A program made the translations under genes and the position numbers. Of a stretch of DNA of 64,000 nt, positions 40,064 to 48,904 are shown in pieces. The stretch comes from AP-15 sp963747735 (GTDB lineage Bacteria; Pseudomonadota; Alphaproteobacteria; ATCC43930; CGMCC-115725). The notes under the pieces are model-generated. The model saw only the letters and a program-made list of their open reading frames with translations. It ran no database searches and was not told where the DNA came from. The stretch covers positions 248,001-312,000 of the forward strand of contig CAVVGE010000004.1 in the NCBI GenBank assembly GCA_963747735.1, read 5' to 3'. Within the stretch, counting starts at the first letter, position 1. The number at the start of each line of letters is the position of its first letter.

Positions 40064-40172
40064 TCGTTACCTTCCATCCCGGCGGAGGCCGGGACCCATG
40101 GGAACCATAGGCACCGGACTTCGCCGGTGTGGAAGATGTAGGTGATATTGCCAACAAAAAGTGATCCGCCGG
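40064..40172. repeat. Dispersed REP-like palindromic element, copy B
   Basis: CCCGGCGGAGGCCGGGACCC followed by CACCGGACTTCGCCGGTG and a GTGATCCGCC tail. It shares order and most bases with copy A at 28121-28219 and lies between the CoA-transferase and LLM genes. Confidence 0.72.
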
Positions 40173-40216
40173 CGAGCGGACAACGTGCAGAGCTTTAGGA
40201 CGCTGGGGTTAGAGCG

Positions 40217-41170
40217 ATGACCACATTCACCAACACCTTCGGTCTGGCGATGCGCAATTTCACGACCTGGCCGGAGGTGCCGGATCCGGGGCGGCTGATC
40301 GAGTATGCGGTCGGGGCCGAAGCCTTGGGCTTCAACTCGGTCTGGGTGTGGGACCACATCTTGCTCGGCGTCGATCCGCCGTTTCCGGTCATCGACCCGC
40401 TGACCTTGCTTGCGGCGGTCGCGGCCCGGACGACGAGGATCAAGCTCGGCACCGGGGTTTTGGTGCTGCCCTTGCGCAACCCGGTGGTGCTGGCCAAGGA
40501 ATTGGCGAGCCTCGATTTGATCGCCGGCGGAAGGCTGCTGTTGGGCATGGCGTCGGGCTGGTACAAGCGCGAATTCGACGCGGTCGGGGTGCCATTCCAC
40601 GAGCGCGGGCGGCTGATGGACCGCAACCTCGAAATCCTGCGCCGGTTGTGGACCGAGGACCAGGTCAACGGCGAATATCCGCCGCACGTCATGCGCGGCT
40701 CGAACATGGCGCCCAAACCCGAGCGCGTGCCGACGATATTGATCGGCGGCTATGTCGACCGGGTATTGCGGCGCGCGGCGCTGAACGGCGGCTGGCTGAC
40801 CTATTTCTACACCCCCGAGGGCTTTGCCCAATCTTGGGCCAAGGTCCGCGGTTTTGCCGCAGCGGCCGGCAAGGACCCGGCGCTGTTGCTCAACGCCAAC
40901 CAGCTGGCGATCCGCGTCGGCCCGTCGCGCGCAGCGGTCGAGCCGGGGATGATGGAATGGCTCGGCCAGGAATGGGACTACGCCGCCTGGAGCCAATCGA
41001 CCAAGGATTCGGCGATCATCGGCACGCCCGACGAATGCGTCGCGCAATTGCGCGCCCAGCTCGCCGCCGGTGTGCAAAAGCTGATCTTGATCCCCTACCG
41101 CTACGAGCCCGACCAGGTCGGGATCATCGCCCGCCAGATCATTCCGCGGTTGCGGGCGGGTGCCGGCTGA
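40217..41170 (+). CDS. LLM-class (luciferase-like) flavin/F420 oxidoreductase
   Basis: 317 residues. Bacterial-luciferase fold: YAVGAEALGFNSVWVWDHIL, TRIKLGTGVLVLPLRNPVVLAKELASLD, GRLLLGMASGWYKREFDAVG, and IIGTPDECVAQLRAQLAAGV. Members are FMN- or F420-dependent monooxygenases or dehydrogenases for small organic substrates. Nearest neighbours upstream are CoA-transferase genes, which suggests a catabolic role, though a repeat element intervenes. Confidence 0.9.
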   Translation: MTTFTNTFGLAMRNFTTWPEVPDPGRLIEYAVGAEALGFNSVWVWDHILLGVDPPFPVIDPLTLLAAVAARTTRIKLGTGVLVLPLRNPVVLAKELASLDLIAGGRLLLGMASGWYKREFDAVGVPFHERGRLMDRNLEILRRLWTEDQVNGEYPPHVMRGSNMAPKPERVPTILIGGYVDRVLRRAALNGGWLTYFYTPEGFAQSWAKVRGFAAAAGKDPALLLNANQLAIRVGPSRAAVEPGMMEWLGQEWDYAAWSQSTKDSAIIGTPDECVAQLRAQLAAGVQKLILIPYRYEPDQVGIIARQIIPRLRAGAG

Positions 41171-41183
41171 TCGAGGCGGCGAG

Positions 41184-41852
41184 GTGATCCCGTTCGGCCC
41201 GATCCTCGATGCGGCGCAGGCGCGGCACGGTGCCGTGGCACTCGAAGCGCGCCTGTCGAAGCCGCGCACGATCGACGAGCTGCGCGCCCTCGGCGACGAC
41301 CGCTATCTGTCGCAGATGTCGCTCAGGGTATTCCGCGCCGGCCTCAAGCACAGCCTCGTCGACGCCAAATGGCCGGCCTTCGAGGAGGTGTTCGACGGCT
41401 TTGCGCCGCGCCGGGTGCGGGCGATGCCGGACGAGGCGATCGAGGGATTGCTCGCCGACAAGAGGCTGATCCGCCATTGGGGCAAATTGAAGTCGGTGCG
41501 CGACAATGCAGCGGCGATGCTCGCGATCGCCGAGGCGCATGGCGGATTTGGCGCCTGGCTCGCCGATTGGCCGGGGACCGACATCGTCGGGTTGTGGGAG
41601 GCTTTGACCAAACGGTTCGGCCAGATGGGCGGCAATTCCGGCCCGACCTTTCTGCGCATGGTCGGCAAGGACACTTTTCTCCTCACGCCGTCCGTCGTCG
41701 CCGCGCTAAAGCGCTGGAACGCTATTGCCGCGCCACCGAAAAACCGTGCCGATCGGGCCGCAGTCCAGGCGCATTTCAACGCCTGGACGGCCGAGACCGG
41801 CCGGCAATTGTGCCAGCTGAGCCTGATCCTCGCCGCCTCGACCGACGCTTAA
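41184..41852 (+). CDS. DNA-3-methyladenine glycosylase I family protein
   Basis: 222 residues from GTG 41184. HhH-glycosylase fold of the Tag/ADG family: YLSQMSLRVFRAGLKHSLVD, AKWPAFEEVFDGFAP, LLADKRLIRHWGKLKSVRDN, and GNSGPTFLRMVGKDTFLLTP. Tag removes 3-methyladenine from DNA; here the typical zinc-site residues of E. coli Tag are not evident, which fits the divergent 'ADG' subgroup. Closely follows the LLM gene (13 bases). Confidence 0.8.
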   Translation: MIPFGPILDAAQARHGAVALEARLSKPRTIDELRALGDDRYLSQMSLRVFRAGLKHSLVDAKWPAFEEVFDGFAPRRVRAMPDEAIEGLLADKRLIRHWGKLKSVRDNAAAMLAIAEAHGGFGAWLADWPGTDIVGLWEALTKRFGQMGGNSGPTFLRMVGKDTFLLTPSVVAALKRWNAIAAPPKNRADRAAVQAHFNAWTAETGRQLCQLSLILAASTDA

Positions 41853-41873
41853 ACGGGGTCGCACCGGTAGTGC

Positions 41874-42251
41874 TCAGTAATTCGAGAGCTCGACGAGGTT
41901 TTGGTCGGGGTCGCGGATATAGACCGATTGGATCGCGCCGATCGCACCGGCGCGCGGACCCAGCCCGGCGACGATCGGCACCCCGCACTGCGCGAGGTGC
42001 GCGCTGACCTCGGCGAGCGGGGTCTCGGTGATAAAGCACAGATCGCCCGAGCCCGGGGTCGGCTTGCCGGCGACGAGACCCGGGATATTGTCGGCCGGGT
42101 GCAGGTTGATTTTTTGCCGGCCGAACTTGAGCGCGGTGCGGCCCTCGCCGAAGGTGACCGCCTCCATCCCCAGCACGCGGGTGTAAAAGTCGCAGCTGCG
42201 CCCGATATCGGCGACCGTCAGCACCAGGTGATCGAGGCGTTGGATTTGCAT
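41874..42251 (-). CDS. VOC-family (glyoxalase/dioxygenase-fold) protein
   Basis: 125 residues. Typical vicinal-oxygen-chelate motifs: RLDHLVLTVADIGRSCDFYT with His8 as first metal ligand, LGMEAVTFGEGRTALKFG, INLHPADNIP, DLCFITETPL and the C-terminal YIRDPDQNLVELSNY with the last Glu ligand. Matches the virulence-associated/bleomycin-resistance-like VOC subgroup. Reaction unknown. Confidence 0.88.
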   Translation of the reverse strand: MQIQRLDHLVLTVADIGRSCDFYTRVLGMEAVTFGEGRTALKFGRQKINLHPADNIPGLVAGKPTPGSGDLCFITETPLAEVSAHLAQCGVPIVAGLGPRAGAIGAIQSVYIRDPDQNLVELSNY

Positions 42252-42319
42252 GGCGCGGCCCTCCGGCCTGCTCGTATCGGCGGAGGTTAGCATGGATGCG
42301 GTTTCGACGTCCTCCTTCC

Positions 42320-43027
42320 TCAAGAAGCCGGGACAGCGTCCGCAACCGCGACCCCGAGAATCCGGCCGTCCTCGGCCTGGACGATCGCGGCAATGCGCTC
42401 GGCATGCCATGGCACCGCCGCCTCGATCGTGGCGGGCTTGCCGTCGAACCGGCCGATTTCGGCAAAGCCGCGCACGACATCGACATGGGTCAAGCTTCGC
42501 CCGTCGTTCTCGCCGCCCCCGACCTTGTCGGTGTGCCGTCGGTCGAAGCCGATCAGCAGCACCCGGCCGGCCACCTTGTCGCCCGCGCCGAGTGCCACCC
42601 GCGCATGTCCGCCAGCGACCGTCAGCCCGACCGGCACCGCCGCGCTTTGCCCCTGGGCAGCGGCGAGCGCGCGATCGACCTCGCCGCGGTCGGAGCCGAC
42701 CGCCTGCCACCGGCCATCGACGACGATTTGCGGCGTATAGACCGAGCCCGTGCCGAGAATCTCGGCATAATCCCGCTGTCGCGCGGTCGCGGCGGCGCTG
42801 GAGAACGGATCCTTCCAGCCGAGCCGGTCCCAGTAATCGACGTGAAACGAGAGCGCGAGCACGTCAGGGCGCTTGGCGAGCTCGGCAAGCAGCGCATCGG
42901 CGGGCGGGCAGGACGAGCAGCCCTCGGAGGTGAACAATTCGACCACGATCGGGCGCCCGGCCGCCGCAGCCGGCGCACCGGCGAAAGCAATGCAGAGCGC
43001 GACCGCCAGCGCCTGAGCTTTGTTCAT
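42320..43027 (-). CDS. DUF1223 thioredoxin-like periplasmic protein
   Basis: 235 residues. Signal peptide ending APAAAAG. Then VVELFTSEGCSSCPPADALL with a CSSC redox pair (C37, C40), SFHVDYWDRLGWKDPFS and YTPQIVVDG (cis-Pro region), all characteristic of DUF1223. Thioredoxin fold, periplasmic; substrate not established. Confidence 0.9.
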   Translation of the reverse strand: MNKAQALAVALCIAFAGAPAAAAGRPIVVELFTSEGCSSCPPADALLAELAKRPDVLALSFHVDYWDRLGWKDPFSSAAATARQRDYAEILGTGSVYTPQIVVDGRWQAVGSDRGEVDRALAAAQGQSAAVPVGLTVAGGHARVALGAGDKVAGRVLLIGFDRRHTDKVGGGENDGRSLTHVDVVRGFAEIGRFDGKPATIEAAVPWHAERIAAIVQAEDGRILGVAVADAVPAS

Positions 43028-43080
43028 GCCGCGAAACTTACTCCGATCGGCCTATGCCGCGGTTCAACTGAGCGTGAGGC

Positions 43081-43932
43081 TCATTGCCCGCTGTCGAACG
43101 GGCTCGGATGGGCGGCGTTCGCCTCGGCGATGGCGGCAATCGCCGCAATGTCAGGCGTGGGCATCGCAATGCCAAAATCGCGTTCGAGAACGCCGCGCAG
43201 CGTGGCGGCATCCCGCAGCAGCCGACGCTCGCTGCCGCCGTCGCGGCCGCGCACCGTCAACCGGTTGTTGAACAAGGCGTGGCGCCGCCCGGTTGCGGCG
43301 CGGCTGGCGATCAGGTGGTTGACGAAGAGCGATTGGGGATGGGTCGAGGTGAACCAGTTGGCAACCTCGTAATCGACCGGCAATTGCGGCTGCAAGGAAA
43401 ACCGGTAGAGGCTCGCCCAATTGCCGCCGAGCCGTGCTTCGAGGTCGAATTCGCCAGCGGCCGCGACCAGGCGAAAGCTCTCATGCGGTGTGGCTTGCTC
43501 CGGTCCCGGCGCGAGCGCCAAGGGTGCCGTCGGCGTCAGCCCGCCAAAGCCGACATCGGCGAGGTGCGGCCCCTCGGCGAGATCAACGCGCAGCAGCATA
43601 TGCGTGCGCGGCCCGACGGATTCGGGCGCGCGGCCCCATTGCACCCGCGCCGCGAGACCCGTCGCACGAAAGCCGAAACGGGTCAGCACGTCGAGCAGCA
43701 GCAAATTGTGCTCGAAGCAATAGCCGCCGCGGCGAGCGTGCACGAGCTTTGCATAGAGCGACGGCAGGTCGAGCCGGATCGGGCGCTTCAGCAAGACGTC
43801 GAGGTTCTCGAACGGGATTGCCGCCGTATGCGCCGCGACCAGCGCCTGCAATACGGCGAGGCGAGGCTCGCGCGCGCCGGTATAGCCGATGCGCGCGCAA
43901 TAGGCGTCGATGTCGTCGGGCGCGGCAGTCAT
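43081..43932 (-). CDS. Arylamine N-acetyltransferase
   Basis: 283 residues, the expected NAT length. The catalytic triad is complete: C72 in RRGGYCFEHN, H111 in PRTHMLL, D126 in ADVGFGG. NATs transfer acetyl from acetyl-CoA to aromatic amines and hydrazines in the cytoplasm. Its start overlaps the stop of the LVIVD gene upstream (TGATG). Confidence 0.94.
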   Translation of the reverse strand: MTAAPDDIDAYCARIGYTGAREPRLAVLQALVAAHTAAIPFENLDVLLKRPIRLDLPSLYAKLVHARRGGYCFEHNLLLLDVLTRFGFRATGLAARVQWGRAPESVGPRTHMLLRVDLAEGPHLADVGFGGLTPTAPLALAPGPEQATPHESFRLVAAAGEFDLEARLGGNWASLYRFSLQPQLPVDYEVANWFTSTHPQSLFVNHLIASRAATGRRHALFNNRLTVRGRDGGSERRLLRDAATLRGVLERDFGIAMPTPDIAAIAAIAEANAAHPSPFDSGQ

Positions 43933-45233
43933 CAGTCGAGCGGCACCGTGCCGGTGTAGCGGATGATATAGAGGCCGCCCGAAAACCGGTCGTTGGCGTA
44001 GATCAGCCCGTTTTCGTCAACATAAACGTCGTTGATCTGGATCGTATGGGTCGCGTTTCCGGGCGGAGCGCGGGGCACGACATAGCCGATTTCCGTGGGG
44101 TGCGCCGGGTCTGCGATCGAATAGGCGCGCACGCCGCCGTTGAAATAGCTGCCGACCACGGTGTTGACGAGCGTGCGGGAGGTGGCGATCGGCCGGTTCA
44201 TGTCGATATTGTGCGCGCCGAACCGGCCGCCGGCTTTGCACAGCGCGGCCTGGTCGGGCACCGGCGGGAATGGCGCCAGCGGATAGGGGTGCCGCTCGTT
44301 CGAAATGTCCCACACCCAGTTGCGCTTGGGCCAGTCGGCGCAGTTCTGCCCGACCGCCTCCTCGCTCTGGATCGCGATCCGACGCGACGGGATCGCCAGC
44401 ACAGTGTGCGCAAAGCCCTGGTCGAGCGATTGCCAAGCGCGGTGCGCAATGGCGCGCGGCCGGGCCTTGTCCGACACGTCGAGGATCACCCAGCCGCCGT
44501 CGATCCAGCCGATATAGGCGCGGTTCGGCTGGTCCGTGGGGATCGTCAGCGAATGCATGCGGATGCCGGCGTCGCGGGTCTCGACCCGCGGCGGCGAGGC
44601 GGCGGCGTCGCCGACCCGCGTGCCCGGCAGCCACCAGCGGCCCACCTCGTGCGGATGCACCGGATCGGAGACATCGACGATCATCAGGAACTGGTCGTCC
44701 TTCGGGTCGCGCGGCACGAAATTGCGCGCGCCGGTCGAAAGATAGGCGTAATGCCCATCGACAAACCAGACAAAATGGACGCCGCGCGAATGCGGCCCCG
44801 AAGTGTCGAAATGCGAGAGCTTTTTCGGGTGCGCCGGGTCGGCGATATCGTAGATGTCGATACCGGCGTCGGGCTGACCTTGCTTTTCGGTCTGATGCGC
44901 GACGACGAGCGTGTCGCCGGCGAGGCCGAGCGAGTTGCAGCGCACGAAATCGGCCTCGACCGGGATTTGGGTGACGACCTTGGGCGCTTCCGGCCGGGTT
45001 ACGTCGATTTCGGTAAAGCACATCGGCCCCGATTTATGGGCGAGGTAAAGCACCCGCTCCCCGTTCGGGTATTGCTTCAGCGCCAGCCCCTCGCCGCCTT
45101 TGCCCGCACCATTCAGATCGCTGCGCCCGATAATCTGCATGTTGCTCGCCTCGGCCGGGGCGAGGGCATCCTCTGCCCGGGCCGGAGCGGCGGCGATCAG
45201 CGCGGCCAAGACAGCGGCGAGGCAAAGGCGCAT
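43932..45233 (-). CDS. LVIVD-repeat beta-propeller secreted protein
   Basis: 433 residues. Signal peptide ending APARAED. Repeats such as GIDIYDIADPAHPKKLSHFD, LMIVDVSDPVHPHEVGRWWL and RAYSIADPAHPTEIGYVV are LVIVD-type propeller blades. The start codon lies inside the left 195-bp direct repeat (45214-45408); the corresponding codon in the right copy is ATT, not CAT, on the plus strand. Probably periplasmic; ligand unknown. Coupled to the NAT gene downstream. Confidence 0.85.
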   Translation of the reverse strand: MRLCLAAVLAALIAAAPARAEDALAPAEASNMQIIGRSDLNGAGKGGEGLALKQYPNGERVLYLAHKSGPMCFTEIDVTRPEAPKVVTQIPVEADFVRCNSLGLAGDTLVVAHQTEKQGQPDAGIDIYDIADPAHPKKLSHFDTSGPHSRGVHFVWFVDGHYAYLSTGARNFVPRDPKDDQFLMIVDVSDPVHPHEVGRWWLPGTRVGDAAASPPRVETRDAGIRMHSLTIPTDQPNRAYIGWIDGGWVILDVSDKARPRAIAHRAWQSLDQGFAHTVLAIPSRRIAIQSEEAVGQNCADWPKRNWVWDISNERHPYPLAPFPPVPDQAALCKAGGRFGAHNIDMNRPIATSRTLVNTVVGSYFNGGVRAYSIADPAHPTEIGYVVPRAPPGNATHTIQINDVYVDENGLIYANDRFSGGLYIIRYTGTVPLD

Positions 45234-45408
45234 CCGGTTCCCCCGAGGCGAGAAGGCGATGCTAACCCATCCGCTGGGTGAATTTCGCCACGTCGATGAC
45301 GGTCCTCTGGTGCGCACCGACGCCGATTTCCTTTTCGCCCTCGCGCGCCCGCACCGCGAACTCGAACCGGCGCCCCTCGCCCTTGGTCACCTCAGCCTCA
45401 CCGGTGAC
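45214..45408. repeat. Left copy of an imperfect ~195-bp direct repeat
   Basis: Aligns along its length with 46220-46415. It contains the 5' end of the LVIVD gene and, on the minus strand, the last ~50 codons of the FlK-like thioesterase in an intact frame (EGEKEIGVGAHQRTVIDVAK, then FTQRMG and stop at 45262). The intervening 811 bases are unrelated. Confidence 0.88.
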
Positions 45409-45430
45409 ATGAGCAGGAATGGGGGAGGGG

Positions 45431-46147
45431 CTACCAAGAGAGGCCAGCTTTTCGAGCCGTATCTGGACTGAAATCGCACAGACGATTGATTTCCGCAAGA
45501 GGCAAAATCTCGCTGGTAATGTCTTCGAGATTACCCAAAAATAGTTCTCTATGATCCGGTAGGCATGGTCGCACTGTGAGCCGAAATTCGTTCTGAGTTT
45601 CAAATGCGGAAGGTTTTCGAAACGGTCCGGTTTTCCCAGAGTATCCCGTTAGGTCATAATATCTTACTAGACCGTATTGAAACAGGAGGTTGTCCTTAAC
45701 GGCGGCTGAACGAAAGCGTCGCATAAATTCTTCTGTGTTTTTGATAAAAAGAAATGAGTTGCCGAATGCGAAATTTCGTTCGTCTACGAAGGTCGGAACG
45801 GTGACAGCGTACATACAAAAGACATTACAGTCTGTATCGTTCATGCTTATTGCGAAATGATCTGCCAAATCATCAGCGCCTATCTCAACTTTCCCGTTTG
45901 GTCCCTCAATCGTCAGCTGCCAGTCATTTGGGTGATATATCGCGTCGGCTCCCTCGAATCGATCCACTCTCTCAGAACTACAACCAAGATAACGGTGTTC
46001 CATTTTAGAAAAACAATATGCGGGTTTCATGTAAAGTAAGCCACGTGTGCGAAAATCTTCCAAGTGCACTTTTTCGCCAAAGCGAAAAAGCCACATCCAA
46101 CCATGCGATCTAATCTGTCGCGTTCGATGTCGCTGATTCTCAGGCAT
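45431..46147 (-). CDS. Orphan protein of unknown function in a foreign insert
   Basis: 238 residues with AAGGG upstream of the ATG. No domain I can name with confidence. Its start (MWLFRFGEKVHLEDFRTRGL, then LYMKPAYCFSKMEH) recalls a widespread family of orphan proteins that begin with 'FG..EHLE.LR..G.LYMNPL.YF'. Four to five Cys, many aromatic residues, no signal or membrane segment. Base composition is far more AT-rich than all neighbours. It sits exactly between the two ~195-bp repeats, so it is the cargo of an insertion event. Confidence 0.7.
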   Translation of the reverse strand: MPENQRHRTRQIRSHGWMWLFRFGEKVHLEDFRTRGLLYMKPAYCFSKMEHRYLGCSSERVDRFEGADAIYHPNDWQLTIEGPNGKVEIGADDLADHFAISMNDTDCNVFCMYAVTVPTFVDERNFAFGNSFLFIKNTEEFMRRFRSAAVKDNLLFQYGLVRYYDLTGYSGKTGPFRKPSAFETQNEFRLTVRPCLPDHRELFLGNLEDITSEILPLAEINRLCDFSPDTARKAGLSW

Positions 46148-46219
46148 CGTATCACCCTTTTTACATAGGGTCACACGCCTCAAGCGCCACGCAACGGCAA
46201 CGCTAACATAGGCATGATT

Positions 46220-46415
46220 GCGGCGAGGCAAAGGCGATTCGGTTCCCCACCTGAGGCGAGAAGGCGATGCTAACCCATCCGCGCGGTGAATTTCGCCACG
46301 TCGATGACGATCCTCTGATGCGCGCCGACGCCGATCTCCTTTTCCCTTCCCGCGCCCGCACCGCGAACTCGACCCGGCGCCCCTCGACCCTGGTCACCTC
46401 GGCCTCGCCGGTCAC
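46220..46415. repeat. Right copy of the ~195-bp direct repeat
   Basis: Same order of bases as 45214-45408 with scattered substitutions and one single-base deletion that frameshifts the thioesterase here. It retains the junction thioesterase end/LVIVD start, showing that the two genes were adjacent before the insertion. Confidence 0.88.
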
Positions 46416-46652
46416 GATCCGCACGACCGGCGTCGCTGCGAGATGGCGGATATCGACCGCGGTGCCGACCGCACTTTCGCCCGCTTCGAGAAACTCGCGG
46501 ATCGCGTTCAGCGCCGCATTCTCCATGACCATGATCATAACGGGCGTCGCCAAGACCGGCGGCAAGGTCGCGTCCTTGAACCGGTTCGCCAGATGCTCAG
46601 GCTGCACCAGCAACGTAAACGAGCCCCGAGTCCCTACCGCTATCGGTGTCAT
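46270..46652 (-). pseudogene. FlK-like acyl-CoA thioesterase, frameshifted near its 3' end
   Basis: The first ~103 residues match the fluoroacetyl-CoA-thioesterase-like hotdog family: LVQPEHLANRFKDATLPPVL, MIMVMENAALNAI, AVGTAVDIRHLAATPV and EAEVTRVEGRRVEFAVRARE. At the GGGAAAAGG run (about 46349-46360) one base is missing relative to the left repeat copy, so the frame leaves VIDVAKFT and continues into repeat sequence. With the frame restored the protein ends at the TAG at 46270. It lies 10 bases after the glucosidase stop. Decayed gene or sequencing indel. Confidence 0.75.
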
Positions 46653-46662
46653 GGGGCCGAGC

Positions 46663-48822
46663 TTATTCGTGCTTCGCGCCCGCCGCTAGACTGCGTACCG
46701 CAATGGCCTCCGCGTCGCCTTTCGTCACCTCGAATCGGGTGATGTCGCCGTCGCGCCAAAAGCGCATGTCGAAGAGACCTTTGCCGAGGCGCAGATCGGT
46801 CAATTCGAGGTCGGGGAGCCAATCGGGCAGCGCCGGGTCGATGTAGAGCTTGCCGTTGGGAGCGTCGGGGTCGAAGCCCAGAATGGCCTGCAGCAGCGAA
46901 AAGACCGACCCCGCGGCCCAGGCCTGCGGCACGTTCGCATCGGGGTACTGCACCGGGAAGTTGGCGTCCTCGCGCTCGAGCCCGGCATAGAGCTCGGGCA
47001 TCTGGTAAAGCGCGAAGTAGCTGCCGGCTTCGGTCACCGCCCGCGCCACCTTTGCCGCCTCTTCGGCAAATCCGTATTGCTTGAAGCCGATCGCGATGAT
47101 GCCGTTGTCGTGCGGCCAGACCGACCCGTTCTGGTAGGAAAGCGGGTTATAGGCCGGGTGGTCGCGCGACAGGGTGCGCACACCCCAGCCGCTCCACATA
47201 TCGGGCTGCATCAGGCGCTCGACGACCCGCCGCGCCCGCTCTTTCGGGACAATCCGGCTCCACAGACAATGGCCCGGGTTCGAGGCGACGGTCAGCACCG
47301 GCTTTTTGTCACCGTCGAGACAATAGGCGTAAAAGCCGCTCGCCTCGTCCCAGAACACCTCGTTGAACCGTTCGAACAGCGTTTTCGCCTTGGCGCGCAA
47401 TTCGCGGGCGCGCTCGCTCCGCCCCAGCGCTTCGTAAAGCTCGGCCATGCGCCGCCAAGCGTCATAGACGTAGCCCTGCAATTCGCACAGCGCTTTTGGC
47501 CCCTTGACCGGGCTGCCGTCGGGATAGAGCACCGCGTCGCCCGCATCCTTCCAGCCCTGGTTCTCGTAACCCTCGGACGAGCGCGTCTGGTATTCCTGAA
47601 AGCCGTCGCCGTCGCGGTCGCCATAGCGGTCGATCCAGTCGAGGCAGCGCTCCGCCGTGTCGAGATGGCGCTCGACCAGCTGGCGGTCTCCGGTACAGCG
47701 CCAAGCGGTGTGCAAGACGATCAGATAGAGCGGGGTCGCATCGGCGGTGCCGTAATAGGGCGTGTGCGGGATCAGCTTGAAATGGGCGAGCTCGCCGGTG
47801 CGCAGCTCGTGCATGATCTTGCCGGGCTCGGCGTCGCGCCGATCGTCCCATTCGGTGGCCTGATAGCGGGCCAGCACATCGAGCGCGCCACGCGCGAAAT
47901 TCGGGTAGACGTGAGCGTTTTGCAGGGCGGCGATCAGCGAGTCGCGGCCGAACAGCGCGACAAACCAGGGAATGCCGGCGGCCGGGGTGAATTCGAGGTG
48001 GTGGGTGCCTTCGACCGGCAATCTGAGCCCCGCCATGTCTTCGACCGCCTGGCAATAGAGGTTTTTGAAATCTTCGTTGCTGGAACGCAATTTGAGCACG
48101 GTTTCGCGCCATTTCTTCAGCGGCTCGCCGAGCTGCGAGCCGGGGGCGTGGGCGATGCAGGCTTCCGGCGCCCGATAGCGCCGCCGGCCGGCCGTGACCG
48201 AATATTCGAGGCAGCTGTGCCAGATCCCGCCCGGCTCGATCGCGACTTCGAAGCTGCGCCGCCCATTCGCGTAAAGACAGGGCGAGCTGTTGCGGCGACG
48301 CACGGTCTCGACCTCGCGCATAAAATCGCGGTTGCGGTAGCGGGTAACGAGCTTCGCCTCGTGCTCCGACCATTCGGTGGTGATCCGGCCGCGCCGGACC
48401 AAATGGCCGCTTTTGACTTCGAGGAGATCGGCAAAATCGCTGCGCATCGCGATTTCGAGATTGAACTTGACCGCGTTGGCGCCGTGGTTGGTGATGTCGA
48501 TGTCTTCGTGCAGGCCGCCTTCGTCGATCGAGCGTCCGAGCTGGAGGAGCAGCGTTCTCTGCTCGATATTGCCGTCCTCGGTAACGATCCCGGGATTGGT
48601 CATAAAGACCTGGGCAGCAAAATAAGTGATCGCACCTGAGTTCAACAATGTCCACGGCTCGCCATTGGCATAGATCAACCAGGCGCTGACCATCCTCGTG
48701 TCGCCGACAAAGAAGCCGCAATTGCTCGGCCACCGGATCTGCCCATCGAGACCGGTGACCAAGAGGCTGCCGCCCTGGTTGATCGTCAACAGCGGCGGTC
48801 CGACCTTGATCTTCAGCGACAT
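46663..48822 (-). CDS. Glycogen-debranching (amylo-alpha-1,6-glucosidase)-like protein
   Basis: 719 residues; ATG 48822 has GGGAG upstream. N-terminal GDE_N_bis-type beta domain (GFFVGDTRMVSAWLIYANGE) and a C-terminal (alpha/alpha)6 barrel with AAGIPWFVALFGRDSLIAAL, GKIMHELRTGELAHFKLIPH, and SYQNGSVWPHDNGIIAIGF, the pattern of trehalase/GDE C-terminal glucosidases. Cytoplasmic, probably acting on alpha-1,6 or related glucosides. Followed closely by the thioesterase remnant. Confidence 0.92.
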   Translation of the reverse strand: MSLKIKVGPPLLTINQGGSLLVTGLDGQIRWPSNCGFFVGDTRMVSAWLIYANGEPWTLLNSGAITYFAAQVFMTNPGIVTEDGNIEQRTLLLQLGRSIDEGGLHEDIDITNHGANAVKFNLEIAMRSDFADLLEVKSGHLVRRGRITTEWSEHEAKLVTRYRNRDFMREVETVRRRNSSPCLYANGRRSFEVAIEPGGIWHSCLEYSVTAGRRRYRAPEACIAHAPGSQLGEPLKKWRETVLKLRSSNEDFKNLYCQAVEDMAGLRLPVEGTHHLEFTPAAGIPWFVALFGRDSLIAALQNAHVYPNFARGALDVLARYQATEWDDRRDAEPGKIMHELRTGELAHFKLIPHTPYYGTADATPLYLIVLHTAWRCTGDRQLVERHLDTAERCLDWIDRYGDRDGDGFQEYQTRSSEGYENQGWKDAGDAVLYPDGSPVKGPKALCELQGYVYDAWRRMAELYEALGRSERARELRAKAKTLFERFNEVFWDEASGFYAYCLDGDKKPVLTVASNPGHCLWSRIVPKERARRVVERLMQPDMWSGWGVRTLSRDHPAYNPLSYQNGSVWPHDNGIIAIGFKQYGFAEEAAKVARAVTEAGSYFALYQMPELYAGLEREDANFPVQYPDANVPQAWAAGSVFSLLQAILGFDPDAPNGKLYIDPALPDWLPDLELTDLRLGKGLFDMRFWRDGDITRFEVTKGDAEAIAVRSLAAGAKHE

Positions 48823-48904
48823 GATCCAACTCCCAAATGCGCCCTCTTTTGCTAACGGCGCGCAGCCGGTTTCGGCCGCATTGCGCGCTCGACTTTTGCT
48901 CGGG

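Noticed and set aside
45262..45603. 113-codon minus-strand frame ending in thioesterase sequence
   Set aside because: Only its last ~50 codons are thioesterase, within the left direct repeat; the start lies in the foreign insert, so it is a repeat fragment rather than a gene.
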